From: DASPKS01 sp035628035
GTDB lineage: Bacteria; Bacteroidota; Rhodothermia; Rhodothermales; Rubricoccaceae
Length of the DNA: 21,908 bases
Assembly (NCBI GenBank): GCA_035628035.1
Contig: DASPKS010000119.1
Location: 1 to 21,908 of the forward strand
Direction: 5' to 3'
Below the pieces are notes generated by a model. The model saw nothing but the letters and a program-made list of their open reading frames with translations, searched no databases and was not told the origin of the DNA. A program made the translations under genes and the position numbers. Each line of letters starts with the position of its first letter. The stretch's first letter is position 1. Positions 1-9,329 of the stretch are shown here, piece by piece.

Positions 1-13
1 CTAAATCAGCGGA

Positions 14-796
14 TCAGCCACGCTCCGTCCAAGTAGCACGAAATGCGACGGGGTTCAAGCTTAGTTCACCTTGCTCAACGAGCTGTGCAAGGTTGCGGTA
101 GCGCTCAATCAAGGGCGAGTCAGTATCGACTCGGCTAACCCGGTAAAGCCAGTAACTCGCACCCAAACGGCGAGCGGTATTCAGCTCATTTGACGTGATC
201 TCGAAGCTAGAACGGCTAGAGCGAGTGGCCTTGACTTCGATGTACCGCGAATCACCGTCCGGTTCGAATGAGAGCACGTCGTAGCCTGCGCCGACGTCTT
301 CCAAAGCGACGTGCAAAACCTGGCCCGCTAAGTCCTGACGTCCTGCCTCTCTCAACCGTTGGCGCTCTGACTCAAGCACGCGCTCCTCGCCTAGAAGCCC
401 GATGCGCTCCGCTTCGTTCTGACGTTTCCGGAAAGTCTCAATGTCGATTCCTCGCTTCGCACTCCCTACAGCACCGGCTTCATCTACCTCAACCTCCTTG
501 AGTGCAGCACGACCGCGCTCAGTGAGTTCCCACACACCACGCTGAGGGGAGACCAGCAAACCCACTCGTCTCAGATCCTCTCGCGTCCATCGGACAATGT
601 TCTCCCACTTCGAACGGGCCCGGCCATTGTCAAGCGTTATCTCCTCTCTAGCCTCCTCCGAGAGGTCGAAGTAGTCAGCCAGTGCTAGGTAAAGCGTCTT
701 ACCCGAGGAGTCCACTCCGGATGGGCTCGCTCTGCCTCCGCGGCGGGCGATCTCGATCAGAAGGGGCGCTTGGATTTGGGAGCGTTTAGGAAACAT
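14..796 (-). CDS. Winged-helix plus DUF3883 (PD-(D/E)XK nuclease-fold) protein
   Basis: A 260-residue protein, probably involved in DNA or RNA handling or defence. Residues 1-100 resemble the Mrr_N-type winged helix, with a start typical of that domain (MFPKRSQIQAPLLIEI) and a closing strand-turn VWELTERGRAALK at 88-100. Residues 127-260 fit DUF3883: the segment from AERIGLLGEERVLE (129-142) leads to D173 and then YIEVKAT (185-191), giving E187 and K189, the D...ExK pattern of the nuclease fold. DUF3883 proteins often sit beside restriction and other defence genes; no partner enzyme is visible here, though the window ends 13 bases further on. I chose the ATG at 796; an in-frame GTG at 817 adds 7 residues but has no better ribosome site. 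The gene lies 34 bp after the histidine kinase. The first 120 bases of the window are only about 55% G+C, against up to 80% in parts of the neighbours, suggesting recent acquisition. Family assignment is fairly firm; the role is not. Confidence 0.75.
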   Translation of the reverse strand: MFPKRSQIQAPLLIEIARRGGRASPSGVDSSGKTLYLALADYFDLSEEAREEITLDNGRARSKWENIVRWTREDLRRVGLLVSPQRGVWELTERGRAALKEVEVDEAGAVGSAKRGIDIETFRKRQNEAERIGLLGEERVLESERQRLREAGRQDLAGQVLHVALEDVGAGYDVLSFEPDGDSRYIEVKATRSSRSSFEITSNELNTARRLGASYWLYRVSRVDTDSPLIERYRNLAQLVEQGELSLNPVAFRATWTERG

Positions 797-830
797 CTCG
801 ATACCGCTACCCCGCACCCGCCGAGAGACT

Positions 831-2792
831 TTACGTCGTGCTCGGCAGGCAGACGATGAACGTGGAGCCCACGCCGGGCGTGCTCTTGGCGGCCAGCGTC
901 CCGCCGTGCCCCTGCACCACGATGTCCCACGCCAGCGAGAGGCCGAGGCCGGTCCCCTCCCCCGCCGGCTTCGTCGTAAAGAACGGCTCGAAGATCCGCT
1001 GGCGCACCTCCTCCGTCATCCCCGGCCCGTTGTCCTCCACGCGCACCTCCACCACGTTGCCGTACTGCTTCGTGCGGAGCGTCACGAGGGGCGCGTAGCC
1101 GTCGCCCTCCGCGTGGGCGCGGGCCTCTACGGCGTGGAGCGCGTTCTCGATGAGGTTGATGAGCACGCGCTCGACCTCCTCCGGCACTACGTTCACCATC
1201 CCCACGTCGGGGTCGAACGCCGTCTCGACGGCGGGGGCGACGGCCCCGGTAGCGCGGCGGCTGAACCGGGCCAGCTCGGCGCACCGCGCAAGGAGCGCGT
1301 GGAGGTCGGTGGGCCGCCGCTCGTGGCGCGAGGCGCGGGCGTGGCCGAGCATGCTCCGCACGATGCCGTCGGCGCGGCGGCCGTGCTCGGCGATCTTGCC
1401 GAGGTTGAGCGCGAGCGTGTCGAACGCATCGGCGAGCTCGTCGGAGAGGTCGGGGGGGAGGGTCGCCGCGCCGAGGGTCTCGCGGAGCTCTCCGGCCAGC
1501 TCCTGCGAGAGGGCGGCGAAGTTGTTGACGAAGTTGAGGGGGTTCTTGATCTCGTGGGCGATCCCCGCCGTGAGGCGGCCGAGGGAGGCCAGCTTCTCGC
1601 TCTGGACGAGCCGCGCCTGCGTCCGCTGCAGCTCCGCCAGCAGCCGTTCGAGCTCCTCGTTCTTCTGGCCGAGCTCGACGGTGCGGAGGCGGGCGATCTC
1701 GGCGTCGCGGCGGGCGGCCTCCGTCTCGAAGCGCGCCTGGAGCGTCTGCACGCGCGCGGCCGCCTCCATCCCGAGCACCTCCTCGCGGACGGCCTGGTAG
1801 CTCCGGAGGTGGCGGAGCGCCTCGGCGGGCTGCCCCGTCGCCTCGTAGGCGTCGGCGAGGGCCTGGTGGGCCTGGTAGATGCGCGGCTTGATCTGGAGGG
1901 CCTCGGCGATCTCGAGCGCCTCGCACAGCACGCGGATGGCCTCGCTGCACCGGCGCATCGCGAGGAGCGACTTCCCGATCTCGATGAGGCTGGTGCTCTG
2001 CGCCTGGCGGTTGCCGAGGCGGCGGCGGAGGTCGAGCGCGCGCTGGTGAAGGCCGAGCGCCTCCTCGTAGTGCTCCTCGGCGAAGGCGAGCACGCCGAGG
2101 TCGTGGAGCGCTCGCGCCTCGTTGAGGGTGCCGCCGCCCTCGCGGGCGAGCTGGAGGCTGATCTCGTGGTGTCCGCGCGCCTCGTCGAAGCGGCCGAGGA
2201 GGCGGAGCGCCGTGCCGATGGCGCTGTGCGCGCGGCTCTGCCCCTCGGGCACGCCAACGTGCGTGAAGCAGTCGAGCGCCTGCATCCCGAAGTCGAGGGC
2301 CTGCCGGGCGTCGCCGAGCTCGCTCGCGCTGATGCTGATCCCCTGGAGGAGCCACGCCTCGCTCTGGTGGTCCCCCCGCGCGCGGGCCTTCTCGAGGAGC
2401 CGGAGCGCGAGGCTGAGTGCCTCCTCGTAGTTGCCCAAGCTCACGTGGACGCTCGCGAGGGTGCCGTTGAGGCGCCCTACGTACTCCGGATTGATCTCGC
2501 CGGGGTGCGCCTCCGCGAAGGCGAGCGCTTCGAGGAGCAGGGGCAGTGCGGCGAGGTGCTCGGAGCGGAAGTAGAGCCCGGCGCCTTCGAGCCCCATCGC
2601 GAGGGCGCCGCCGGCGTCGTAGCCGAGGCGCTCGGCGAGGGCCCGGGCCTCACGGGCGAGCGCGATCCGGCGCTCGTTCTCCTCGAGGTCGAGGTCGTAC
2701 GCGAGCGCGTTGAGGGCGTCCACGCGGGCCGCGCTCTCGTCGCCGTCGAGGGCGGCGAGGCGGGCTTCGAGGTCAGCGGGGGGGTCCTTCAT
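831..2792 (-). CDS. Soluble TPR-containing sensor histidine kinase
   Basis: A 653-residue two-component sensor kinase. Residues 1-340 are tetratricopeptide-like helical repeats (for example GNYEEALSLALRLLEKARARG at 120-140, YEEALGLHQRALDLRRRLG at 242-260), the likely sensory or protein-binding part. A coiled coil follows at about 340-397. The HisKA-type dimerisation segment has the phospho-acceptor H413 in LTAGIAHEIKNPLNFVNNF (407-425). The ATPase domain shows all the boxes: N box NLIENALHAV (546-555), G1 DNGPGM (587-592), F box FEPFFTTK (601-608), G2 GTGLGLSL (613-620). No signal peptide or membrane segment is seen, so it is cytoplasmic. There is no receiver domain and no response-regulator gene adjacent, so it is an orphan kinase here. 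It begins 10 bp after the glycosyltransferase stop, so it probably shares that transcript. Bacteroidota-type kinases with TPR input are common; the signal is unknown. Confidence 0.92.
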   Translation of the reverse strand: MKDPPADLEARLAALDGDESAARVDALNALAYDLDLEENERRIALAREARALAERLGYDAGGALAMGLEGAGLYFRSEHLAALPLLLEALAFAEAHPGEINPEYVGRLNGTLASVHVSLGNYEEALSLALRLLEKARARGDHQSEAWLLQGISISASELGDARQALDFGMQALDCFTHVGVPEGQSRAHSAIGTALRLLGRFDEARGHHEISLQLAREGGGTLNEARALHDLGVLAFAEEHYEEALGLHQRALDLRRRLGNRQAQSTSLIEIGKSLLAMRRCSEAIRVLCEALEIAEALQIKPRIYQAHQALADAYEATGQPAEALRHLRSYQAVREEVLGMEAAARVQTLQARFETEAARRDAEIARLRTVELGQKNEELERLLAELQRTQARLVQSEKLASLGRLTAGIAHEIKNPLNFVNNFAALSQELAGELRETLGAATLPPDLSDELADAFDTLALNLGKIAEHGRRADGIVRSMLGHARASRHERRPTDLHALLARCAELARFSRRATGAVAPAVETAFDPDVGMVNVVPEEVERVLINLIENALHAVEARAHAEGDGYAPLVTLRTKQYGNVVEVRVEDNGPGMTEEVRQRIFEPFFTTKPAGEGTGLGLSLAWDIVVQGHGGTLAAKSTPGVGSTFIVCLPSTT

Positions 2793-2802
2793 GCCGGCCG
2801 CT

Positions 2803-4368
2803 CTAACGACGCCCCCTGGGGGAGGGTCCGGCGGCCTCGGGCGGCGCGTAGACGTAGCGGGAGCGGCCCGGCGCGCCCGTGAGACGCTCGAAGGCGTCCG
2901 ACGCGTCGTAGGCCGTCACGGCGAGGTCCTCCACGCGGCGGTAGCCGGGCGGGAGCGCGATGACGCCCTCGTAGCCCTGCGGGACGACCACGCGGGCGAA
3001 CCGGCGCCCGGCGTAGGCGGCCTCGAACGCGGCGCGGAGCCGCCTCCCCGCGCCCGTGTCGCTCCGCGTCACGTCCCAGACGGCGAGGAGGTCGGCCTGC
3101 CGGGGATGCCCCGCCCGCACCGCGAGGTAGCCGTCGGAGGCGATGTAAGCCGGCCGGGGGAGCGCGGCCAGCCGCGCCTCGAGCCGCGCCCCCGCCGCGC
3201 GGTCCTCGGGCGTGGGGACCTGCTGCTTGGGGTCCTCGGGCAACCCGAAGAACTGGACGAGGAGGGCGCCGTAGAGGAGGGCCAGCGCGGCGGGCCGCCC
3301 CGCCCCCATCCGCTCGGCCGCGCCCCGAAAGACCGTGAGCCCGCGCCCCGCCAGCACGGCGCCGACGGCGTAGAGCGGGATGAGCACGTTGACGAACCCG
3401 CCCTCGTGCACGCGCGCCAGGAACGACGACGCGCCGACGCCCACCACGACGGCCAGCCAGAATGCATCGCTCCGCCGGACGGCCGCCACCACCGCGGCGG
3501 CGGCCAGGCACACCCCCACCGGCATCGGGTCGAACAGATCGGAGAGGACGAACAGCACGAAAGAGGAGGGGACGAGGGGGTGCCCGGCCGGCATCGTGAA
3601 GATGTAGAACGTGCTCCACCCCCCGCTCGCGAGGTGCAGCGCCCCCAGCCCCCCACCTCCGACGAGGAGCGCGCCTGCCACGAAGGGCCACGCCCGCCAC
3701 CGGTCTACCCCGAGGGCGTACGCGAGCAGGGGGAATCCAGCGACGAGGGCCGGCTGCTTCGTGAGCACGGCCAGCCCGAGGAGCACGCCGGCAAGCGCGT
3801 AGCCCCCCCTCGTCCGCCGCCGCGCCGCCGCTACGGTGCCGAGCAGTAGCGCGAGGAAGAGCATGTCCACCCGCGCGAGGTCGTACCACGCTCCCCCCGC
3901 GAAGTACGCCCCGAGGAAGAGCACGGCGGCCACGGCACCCGCCTCGCGGTCGGGCTTCCCATCCGTGGTATCCGGCCGCGCCGCGAGGTGGTATACGAGC
4001 GCGGCACATCCCAGCGTGGCGACGAGGGAAGTGATGCGGAGCGCGAGGAAGTCCACCCCGAGCGCCGAAGCGAGCGGCGCGCTCACGACGTAGTAGAGCG
4101 GGGGGTAGAGGTACGAGACGAACTCGAGGCTCGGCACCACGTAGAGCGGCTCGCCCACGAGGAAGCGCCGGACGTGCTCCACCATCCCCCCCTCCATCCA
4201 CTCCAACTCGTAGGGGTAGCCGACGCGGCGCGCCACCACGGTCGCGACGAGGAGGACCTGCACCGCCGCCGCCGCCCACGCCCCAACGCGAAAGAGGCGC
4301 CACCAGGGGACGCGCCCCAGGTGCTCCTGCCAGCGGGCCGTGAGTTCGGGGGCACGGGAAGGATTCAT
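2803..4368 (-). CDS. GT-C membrane glycosyltransferase, paralogue 3 of 3
   Basis: A 521-residue polytopic membrane protein resembling glycosyltransferase family 39 (ArnT/PMT-like GT-C fold), which move a sugar from a polyprenyl-phosphate donor on the outer face of the inner membrane. After the first membrane helix (about 28-46) comes the family-like loop GYPYELEWMEGGMVEHVRR (50-68) with acidic residues where the GT-C catalytic acid is expected, then PLYVVPSLEFVSYLYPPLYY (74-93) and ARVDMLFLAL (165-174). About ten more hydrophobic segments reach residue 375, and a soluble domain fills 385-521. The ATG at 4368 overlaps the stop of the upstream paralogue as ATGA, so translation is coupled; no Shine-Dalgarno is seen. 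Acceptor and sugar cannot be told from sequence. Stretches of DNA are identical to the next paralogue. Membrane GT-C assignment is likely; the exact family is less certain. Confidence 0.8.
   Translation of the reverse strand: MNPSRAPELTARWQEHLGRVPWWRLFRVGAWAAAAVQVLLVATVVARRVGYPYELEWMEGGMVEHVRRFLVGEPLYVVPSLEFVSYLYPPLYYVVSAPLASALGVDFLALRITSLVATLGCAALVYHLAARPDTTDGKPDREAGAVAAVLFLGAYFAGGAWYDLARVDMLFLALLLGTVAAARRRTRGGYALAGVLLGLAVLTKQPALVAGFPLLAYALGVDRWRAWPFVAGALLVGGGGLGALHLASGGWSTFYIFTMPAGHPLVPSSFVLFVLSDLFDPMPVGVCLAAAAVVAAVRRSDAFWLAVVVGVGASSFLARVHEGGFVNVLIPLYAVGAVLAGRGLTVFRGAAERMGAGRPAALALLYGALLVQFFGLPEDPKQQVPTPEDRAAGARLEARLAALPRPAYIASDGYLAVRAGHPRQADLLAVWDVTRSDTGAGRRLRAAFEAAYAGRRFARVVVPQGYEGVIALPPGYRRVEDLAVTAYDASDAFERLTGAPGRSRYVYAPPEAAGPSPRGRR
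3071..3132. repeat. 62-bp exact repeat, copy A (paralogous glycosyltransferase genes)
   Basis: Identical over 62 bases to 4642-4703. Both copies encode the same segment (YLAVRAGHPRQADLLAVWDV) in the C-terminal domain of two adjacent glycosyltransferases, while flanking codons differ. Confidence 0.9.
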
Positions 4369-5969
4369 GGCGCCGCTGAGGGAGAAGGAGCCGGTGCGCC
4401 CGTCGTCGCCGGCGCGTAGACGTACCGGAGGTAGGCGGGGTGCCCCGTGAACCGCTTGAACGTGCCCGAAGCCCCGTAGAGCGTAACGCCGAGGTCGCCC
4501 ACGCGGCGGTAGTGTGGCTCGGGCTCGAACCCTTCGGTAAAGATCATGTCGGGGAGGACGATGCGGGCATACCGCCGTGCGGCGAACGTCGCCTCCAGCT
4601 CGGCGCGAAAGCGCCGGCCCACCTCGGTGTCGCTCCGGAGTACGTCCCAGACGGCGAGGAGGTCGGCCTGCCGGGGATGCCCCGCCCGCACCGCGAGGTA
4701 GCCCGGCGTGGTGATGTACGCCGGGCGGGGCAGCGTCGCGAGGTGCGCCTCTAGGCGCTGCGCGGAGGCGCGGTCGGCCGCCCACGGGACGCGCGTCATC
4801 GGGTGCTCCACGAGCCCCAAGAACTGGAGGACGAGGGCGCCGTAGAGGAGGGCCAGCGCGGCGGGCCGCCTCGCCCCCATCCCCGCCGCCGTACTCCGAA
4901 GCACCGTGAGCCCCCGGCCCGCGAGCGCGCCGCCCACAGCGTAGAGGGGGATCAGCACGTTCATGTGGCCGCCCACATGCAGCCGCGACGCGAGCACGGC
5001 CGCGCCCGCCCCGAGCGCGAGGGCGACCCACAACGCGTCGCCCCGCCGCAGGCCCGCTACGACGGCGACCCCTGCCAGGCACGCCGCGATGGGGAATGGC
5101 TCGAAGAGGCTCGTCAGGAGGAACGCGGAGTGGTTCGAGGGCACGACGGGGTGAGCACCGGGCATGGCGAGGATGTAGAACGTGCTCCACCCCCCGCTCG
5201 CGAGGTGCAACGCCACAATCCCTCCCCCTCCCACGAGCGCGGCGGCACCGGCAAAGGGGAGCGCCCGTCGACCATCGACGAGGAAGGCATACGCGAGCAG
5301 GGGGAGCCCCGCGAGGAGCCCGACCTGCTTCGTGAGGAGCGCGAGGCCGAGGAGGAGGCCGGCCAGCGCATACGCTCCCCCCGTTCGCCGCCGTGCGGCC
5401 GCCACCCCCCCGAGGAAGAGGGCGAGGAAGAGCATGTCCACCCGCGCCACGTCAAACCACGCGCCGCCGGCGAAGTACGCCCCCACGAACAGCGCCGCCG
5501 CCACGAACCCGGCCTCGCGGTCGGGCTTCCCTCCCGTGGTATCCGGCCGCGCCGCGAGGTGGTACACGAGCGCGGCGCACGCGAGCGTCGCCGCTACCGA
5601 GAGCAGGCGGAGGGGAAGGAAGCCGGCCCCCATCACGGCCGCGAGCGGCGCGCCCGCGGCGTAGTACAGCGGGGGGTAGAGGTAGGGGACGAACTCGAGG
5701 GAGGGCGCCACGTAGAGCGGCGCCCCCGCGAGGAGCCGCCGCACGTGCTCGGCGACGGCGCCCTCCATCCACTCCAGCTCGTACGGGTACCCCACCCGGC
5801 GGCACACGGCATAGCCTACGATGCCTACTTGGAGGACCGCCACGCCCCACGTCGCCGTCCGAAGCAGCCGCCACCACGGCACACGCGCGGCCCACGCCGT
5901 CACCCGGTCCGCTGCCGTCGGGGTACGCTCCAAGGAGGTTGCTCGTCGTGGTTCGGAGGGGGCGCTCAT
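4365..5969 (-). CDS. GT-C membrane glycosyltransferase, paralogue 2 of 3
   Basis: A 534-residue polytopic membrane protein, the closest relative of its downstream neighbour and alignable end to end with a shift of about 10 residues at the N-terminus. It repeats the same landmarks: RVGYPYELEWMEGAVAEHVR (58-77), PLYVAPSLEFVPYLYPPLYY (84-103), then a WFDVARVDMLFLAL segment (around 171-184) and a charged C-terminal domain containing YLAVRAGHPRQADLLAVWDV, which is shared nearly word for word. Probable role: transfer of a sugar from a lipid-linked donor in cell envelope or protein glycosylation. It starts at an ATG 8 bp after the stop of paralogue 1, and its TGA overlaps the ATG of paralogue 3 by 4 bp. 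Tandem position and blocks of exact DNA identity indicate a recent duplication or ongoing gene conversion. The substrate is not predictable. Confidence 0.8.
   Translation of the reverse strand: MSAPSEPRRATSLERTPTAADRVTAWAARVPWWRLLRTATWGVAVLQVGIVGYAVCRRVGYPYELEWMEGAVAEHVRRLLAGAPLYVAPSLEFVPYLYPPLYYAAGAPLAAVMGAGFLPLRLLSVAATLACAALVYHLAARPDTTGGKPDREAGFVAAALFVGAYFAGGAWFDVARVDMLFLALFLGGVAAARRRTGGAYALAGLLLGLALLTKQVGLLAGLPLLAYAFLVDGRRALPFAGAAALVGGGGIVALHLASGGWSTFYILAMPGAHPVVPSNHSAFLLTSLFEPFPIAACLAGVAVVAGLRRGDALWVALALGAGAAVLASRLHVGGHMNVLIPLYAVGGALAGRGLTVLRSTAAGMGARRPAALALLYGALVLQFLGLVEHPMTRVPWAADRASAQRLEAHLATLPRPAYITTPGYLAVRAGHPRQADLLAVWDVLRSDTEVGRRFRAELEATFAARRYARIVLPDMIFTEGFEPEPHYRRVGDLGVTLYGASGTFKRFTGHPAYLRYVYAPATTGAPAPSPSAAP
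4642..4703. repeat. 62-bp exact repeat, copy B (paralogous glycosyltransferase genes)
   Basis: Second copy of the repeat at 3071-3132, 1571 bp away in direct orientation. Identity at silent positions suggests recent duplication or gene conversion. Confidence 0.9.
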
Positions 5970-5977
5970 CGGCCAAG

Positions 5978-7506
<1,529 letters not shown>

Positions 7507-7510
<4 letters not shown>

Positions 7511-9096
7511 CCCTTCCGATGCCGGCGGATGAGCGCCTCGATCTGTGCGTCGGGCAGCGGCAGGGCCGACGCCGAGGGCGACCCCTCCTCGCGGCGGGCG
7601 CGCTCCGGCGACGCCGACACCGGCGCATTGCCTGCGCGCGCGCGCAGGCGCGCCTCGATCTCCTCCATCCAGCTCCCGTCGCCCGAGGCGCCCGCTCCGC
7701 GCGCGGGCGGCGTGGTCCGCGCCGCCCCTGTCGCCGTGCCCTGCGCGGTGGTCAGCGGGGCCGTCTCGAACGCGACGCGCTTGACGTTGAGGAGGTGGAG
7801 CGGGGAGACGTTGTCGCTGATGATGCTCCCCCCGATGGTGCCGGGCCCGAGCGTCATCGCGGGGAAGAGCGCCGTCGTCAGCCCCACCGAGCCGAGCGCG
7901 GCGACGGTGTTGACGACGATCCGCATGGCCGGCTTCTCCAGGGCGAACCGCTCGATCACGCGCTCGCTCGTGGCGTGGAGCGCGAGGGTGTGCCCGATCC
8001 CGCCGAAGCGGAGGATCTCGATGCAGCGGTCGCACCCGGCCTCCCACCCGTCGGCGGTGTAGAAGGAGAGGATGGGTGAGAGGGTCTCCATCGAGAGCGG
8101 CTCGTCCTTGCCGACGCGCTCCACTTCGGCGACGAGCGCCTGCGTGGCCTCGGGCACGGCGAACCCCGCCATCTCGGCGATGCGGCGGGGGCTCTGCCCG
8201 ACGATGTCCACGTTCAATCCCCGGCCGTGCGTAACCGTGCGGCGGAGGCGGTCGGCCTCCTCGGGCGAGCAGAAGTGCGCGCCGCGCGCCTTCAGCTCCT
8301 CGACGAGCTTCGACCGGACAGGCGCGTCGGCGACGACGGAGCGCTCGGTGGAGCAGAGCGTGCCCCAGTCGAAGCTGACACCGGCGAGGATGTCGGCGGC
8401 GGCCTTGGGGACGTTCGCCGAGCGGTCCACCCACACCGGCACGTTCCCGCTGCCGACGCCGTAGGCCGGCTTCCCCTTCGAGTACGCCGCGCGGACCATC
8501 GCCGAGCCGCCCGTGGCGAGGATCACGCTCGTGAGGGGGTCTTCGAGGAGGGCGTCGGTCCCTTCGAGGGTGACCTCGGTGAGGCAGGCGAACAGCCCCT
8601 CGGGCGCGCCCGCCCCGTAGGCCGCCTCCGCGACGACGCGCAGCGCCTCGGCCGTGCACCGGGCCGCGCGCGGGTGCGGGCTCATCACGACGGCGCACCG
8701 TGCCTTCGCCGCGATGATCGCCTTGTACATCGCCGTCGAGGTCGGATTCGTCGAGGGGATGAGGGCGGCGACGATTCCCATGGGGGTGGCGACCTCCCAC
8801 ACGGCGCCATCGTCGGTCTTGCGGACGATGCCGCAGGTCCGCATCCCCCGCATCCGCTCGTGGAGCGTGCGCGTGGCGAAGAGGTTCTTTTCTGTCTTGC
8901 TCTCCGGCCGTCCGAACCCCGTCTCCTCGTGCGCGAGGCGGCCGAGCCGCTCGGCCTCGCGCGCCCCCGCCTCGCACATCGCCGCGACGACGCGGTCCAC
9001 GGCGTCCTGCTCGAACGTCTTGTACGAGTGCCAGGCGGCGTCGGCGGCGCGGAGGGCGGCGCGCGCCTCCTGGATCGAGCGCAGGTCGGCGTCCAT
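7507..9096 (-). CDS. CoA-acylating aldehyde dehydrogenase, BMC type (PduP/EutE/SauS-like)
   Basis: A 529-residue enzyme oxidising an aldehyde to an acyl-CoA with NAD+, the core step of most metabolosomes. Seen: substrate and cofactor-binding segment VATPMGIVAALIPSTNPTS (102-120), ILATGGSAMVRAAYSKGKPA (192-211), the glycine turn YGVGSGNVPVWVD (212-224), and catalytic C248 in FDWGTLCSTERSVV (242-255). There is no glutamate general base of the hydrolytic ALDH type at the usual place, as expected for the acylating group. The catalytic core ends near 446. The remaining 80 residues are an Ala/Pro/Ser-rich linker carrying two amphipathic helices, WMEEIEARLRARAG (476-489) and PDAQIEALIRRHRKG (515-529), which look like encapsulation peptides. 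I took the ATG at 9096; an in-frame TTG at 9126 would lie upstream of the predicted transcript start. Motif style is nearer AdhE-N/SauS than enteric PduP; the aldehyde is unknown. Confidence 0.88.
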
Positions 9097-9125
9097 CGGG
9101 GGCCCGGGGAGAGGGGAGCACAGCA

Positions 9126-9154
9126 AGTCTACGTCCCTCCCCCCAACCCCACAA
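9126..9154 (-). promoter_or_regulatory. Candidate promoter of the aldehyde dehydrogenase string
   Basis: Read leftward: TTGTGG, 17-bp spacer, TAGACT (three of six and four of six matches to the sigma70 consensus). Transcription would start near 9119, leaving about 22 nt before the ATG at 9096 and excluding the in-frame TTG at 9126 as start codon. The match is modest and the sigma factor preference of this lineage is not known to me. Confidence 0.35.
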
Positions 9155-9193
9155 TGGTGATCTCACGCTGAGACCGGCCGCCCGAGAGGCTCG

Positions 9194-9199
9194 TATAAT
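9194..9199 (+). promoter_or_regulatory. Perfect TATAAT -10 element for the rightward gene
   Basis: TATAAT is rare in such GC-rich DNA and here lies in the divergent gap, pointing at the gene starting at 9330. The best -35 candidate, CTGAGA at 9168-9173, has a long 20-bp spacer, so the promoter is only half convincing. Initiation near 9206 would give a leader of about 125 nt that contains a strong hairpin. Confidence 0.4.
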
Positions 9200-9234
9200 G
9201 CGGCCCGCTTGTCTGCTGACCGCCCCTCTCGTAC

Positions 9235-9259
9235 GGCCTCCGACGCGGTTTCGGAGGCC
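9235..9259 (+). other. Leader hairpin, 9-bp perfect stem
   Basis: GGCCTCCGA (9235-9243) pairs perfectly with TCGGAGGCC (9251-9259) around a 7-nt loop. No T-run follows on either strand, so it is not a standard terminator. It would sit within the 5' leader of the rightward gene at 9330 if transcription starts at the TATAAT box upstream. A smaller inverted pair, AAGGC/GCCTT, follows directly. Confidence 0.5.
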
Positions 9260-9329
9260 AAAAGGCGCCGCCTTCCGGCTGGCACAGGCTTTGACAAACG
9301 GTGCCCGTCTCCCCGGTCCTCGCTCTTCT

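Noticed and set aside
906..2882. Open reading frame of 658 codons on the + strand opposite the kinase gene
   Set aside because: It is the antisense of a clearly conserved kinase. The product is a low-complexity Arg/Glu/Ala/Val-rich string with no domain, as expected in GC-rich DNA with biased third positions.
9280..9296. Sigma54-like element TGGCAC...TTGAC before the rightward gene
   Set aside because: The essential GC of the -12 element is GA, so the match breaks at the most conserved position, and no enhancer-binding protein gene is nearby.
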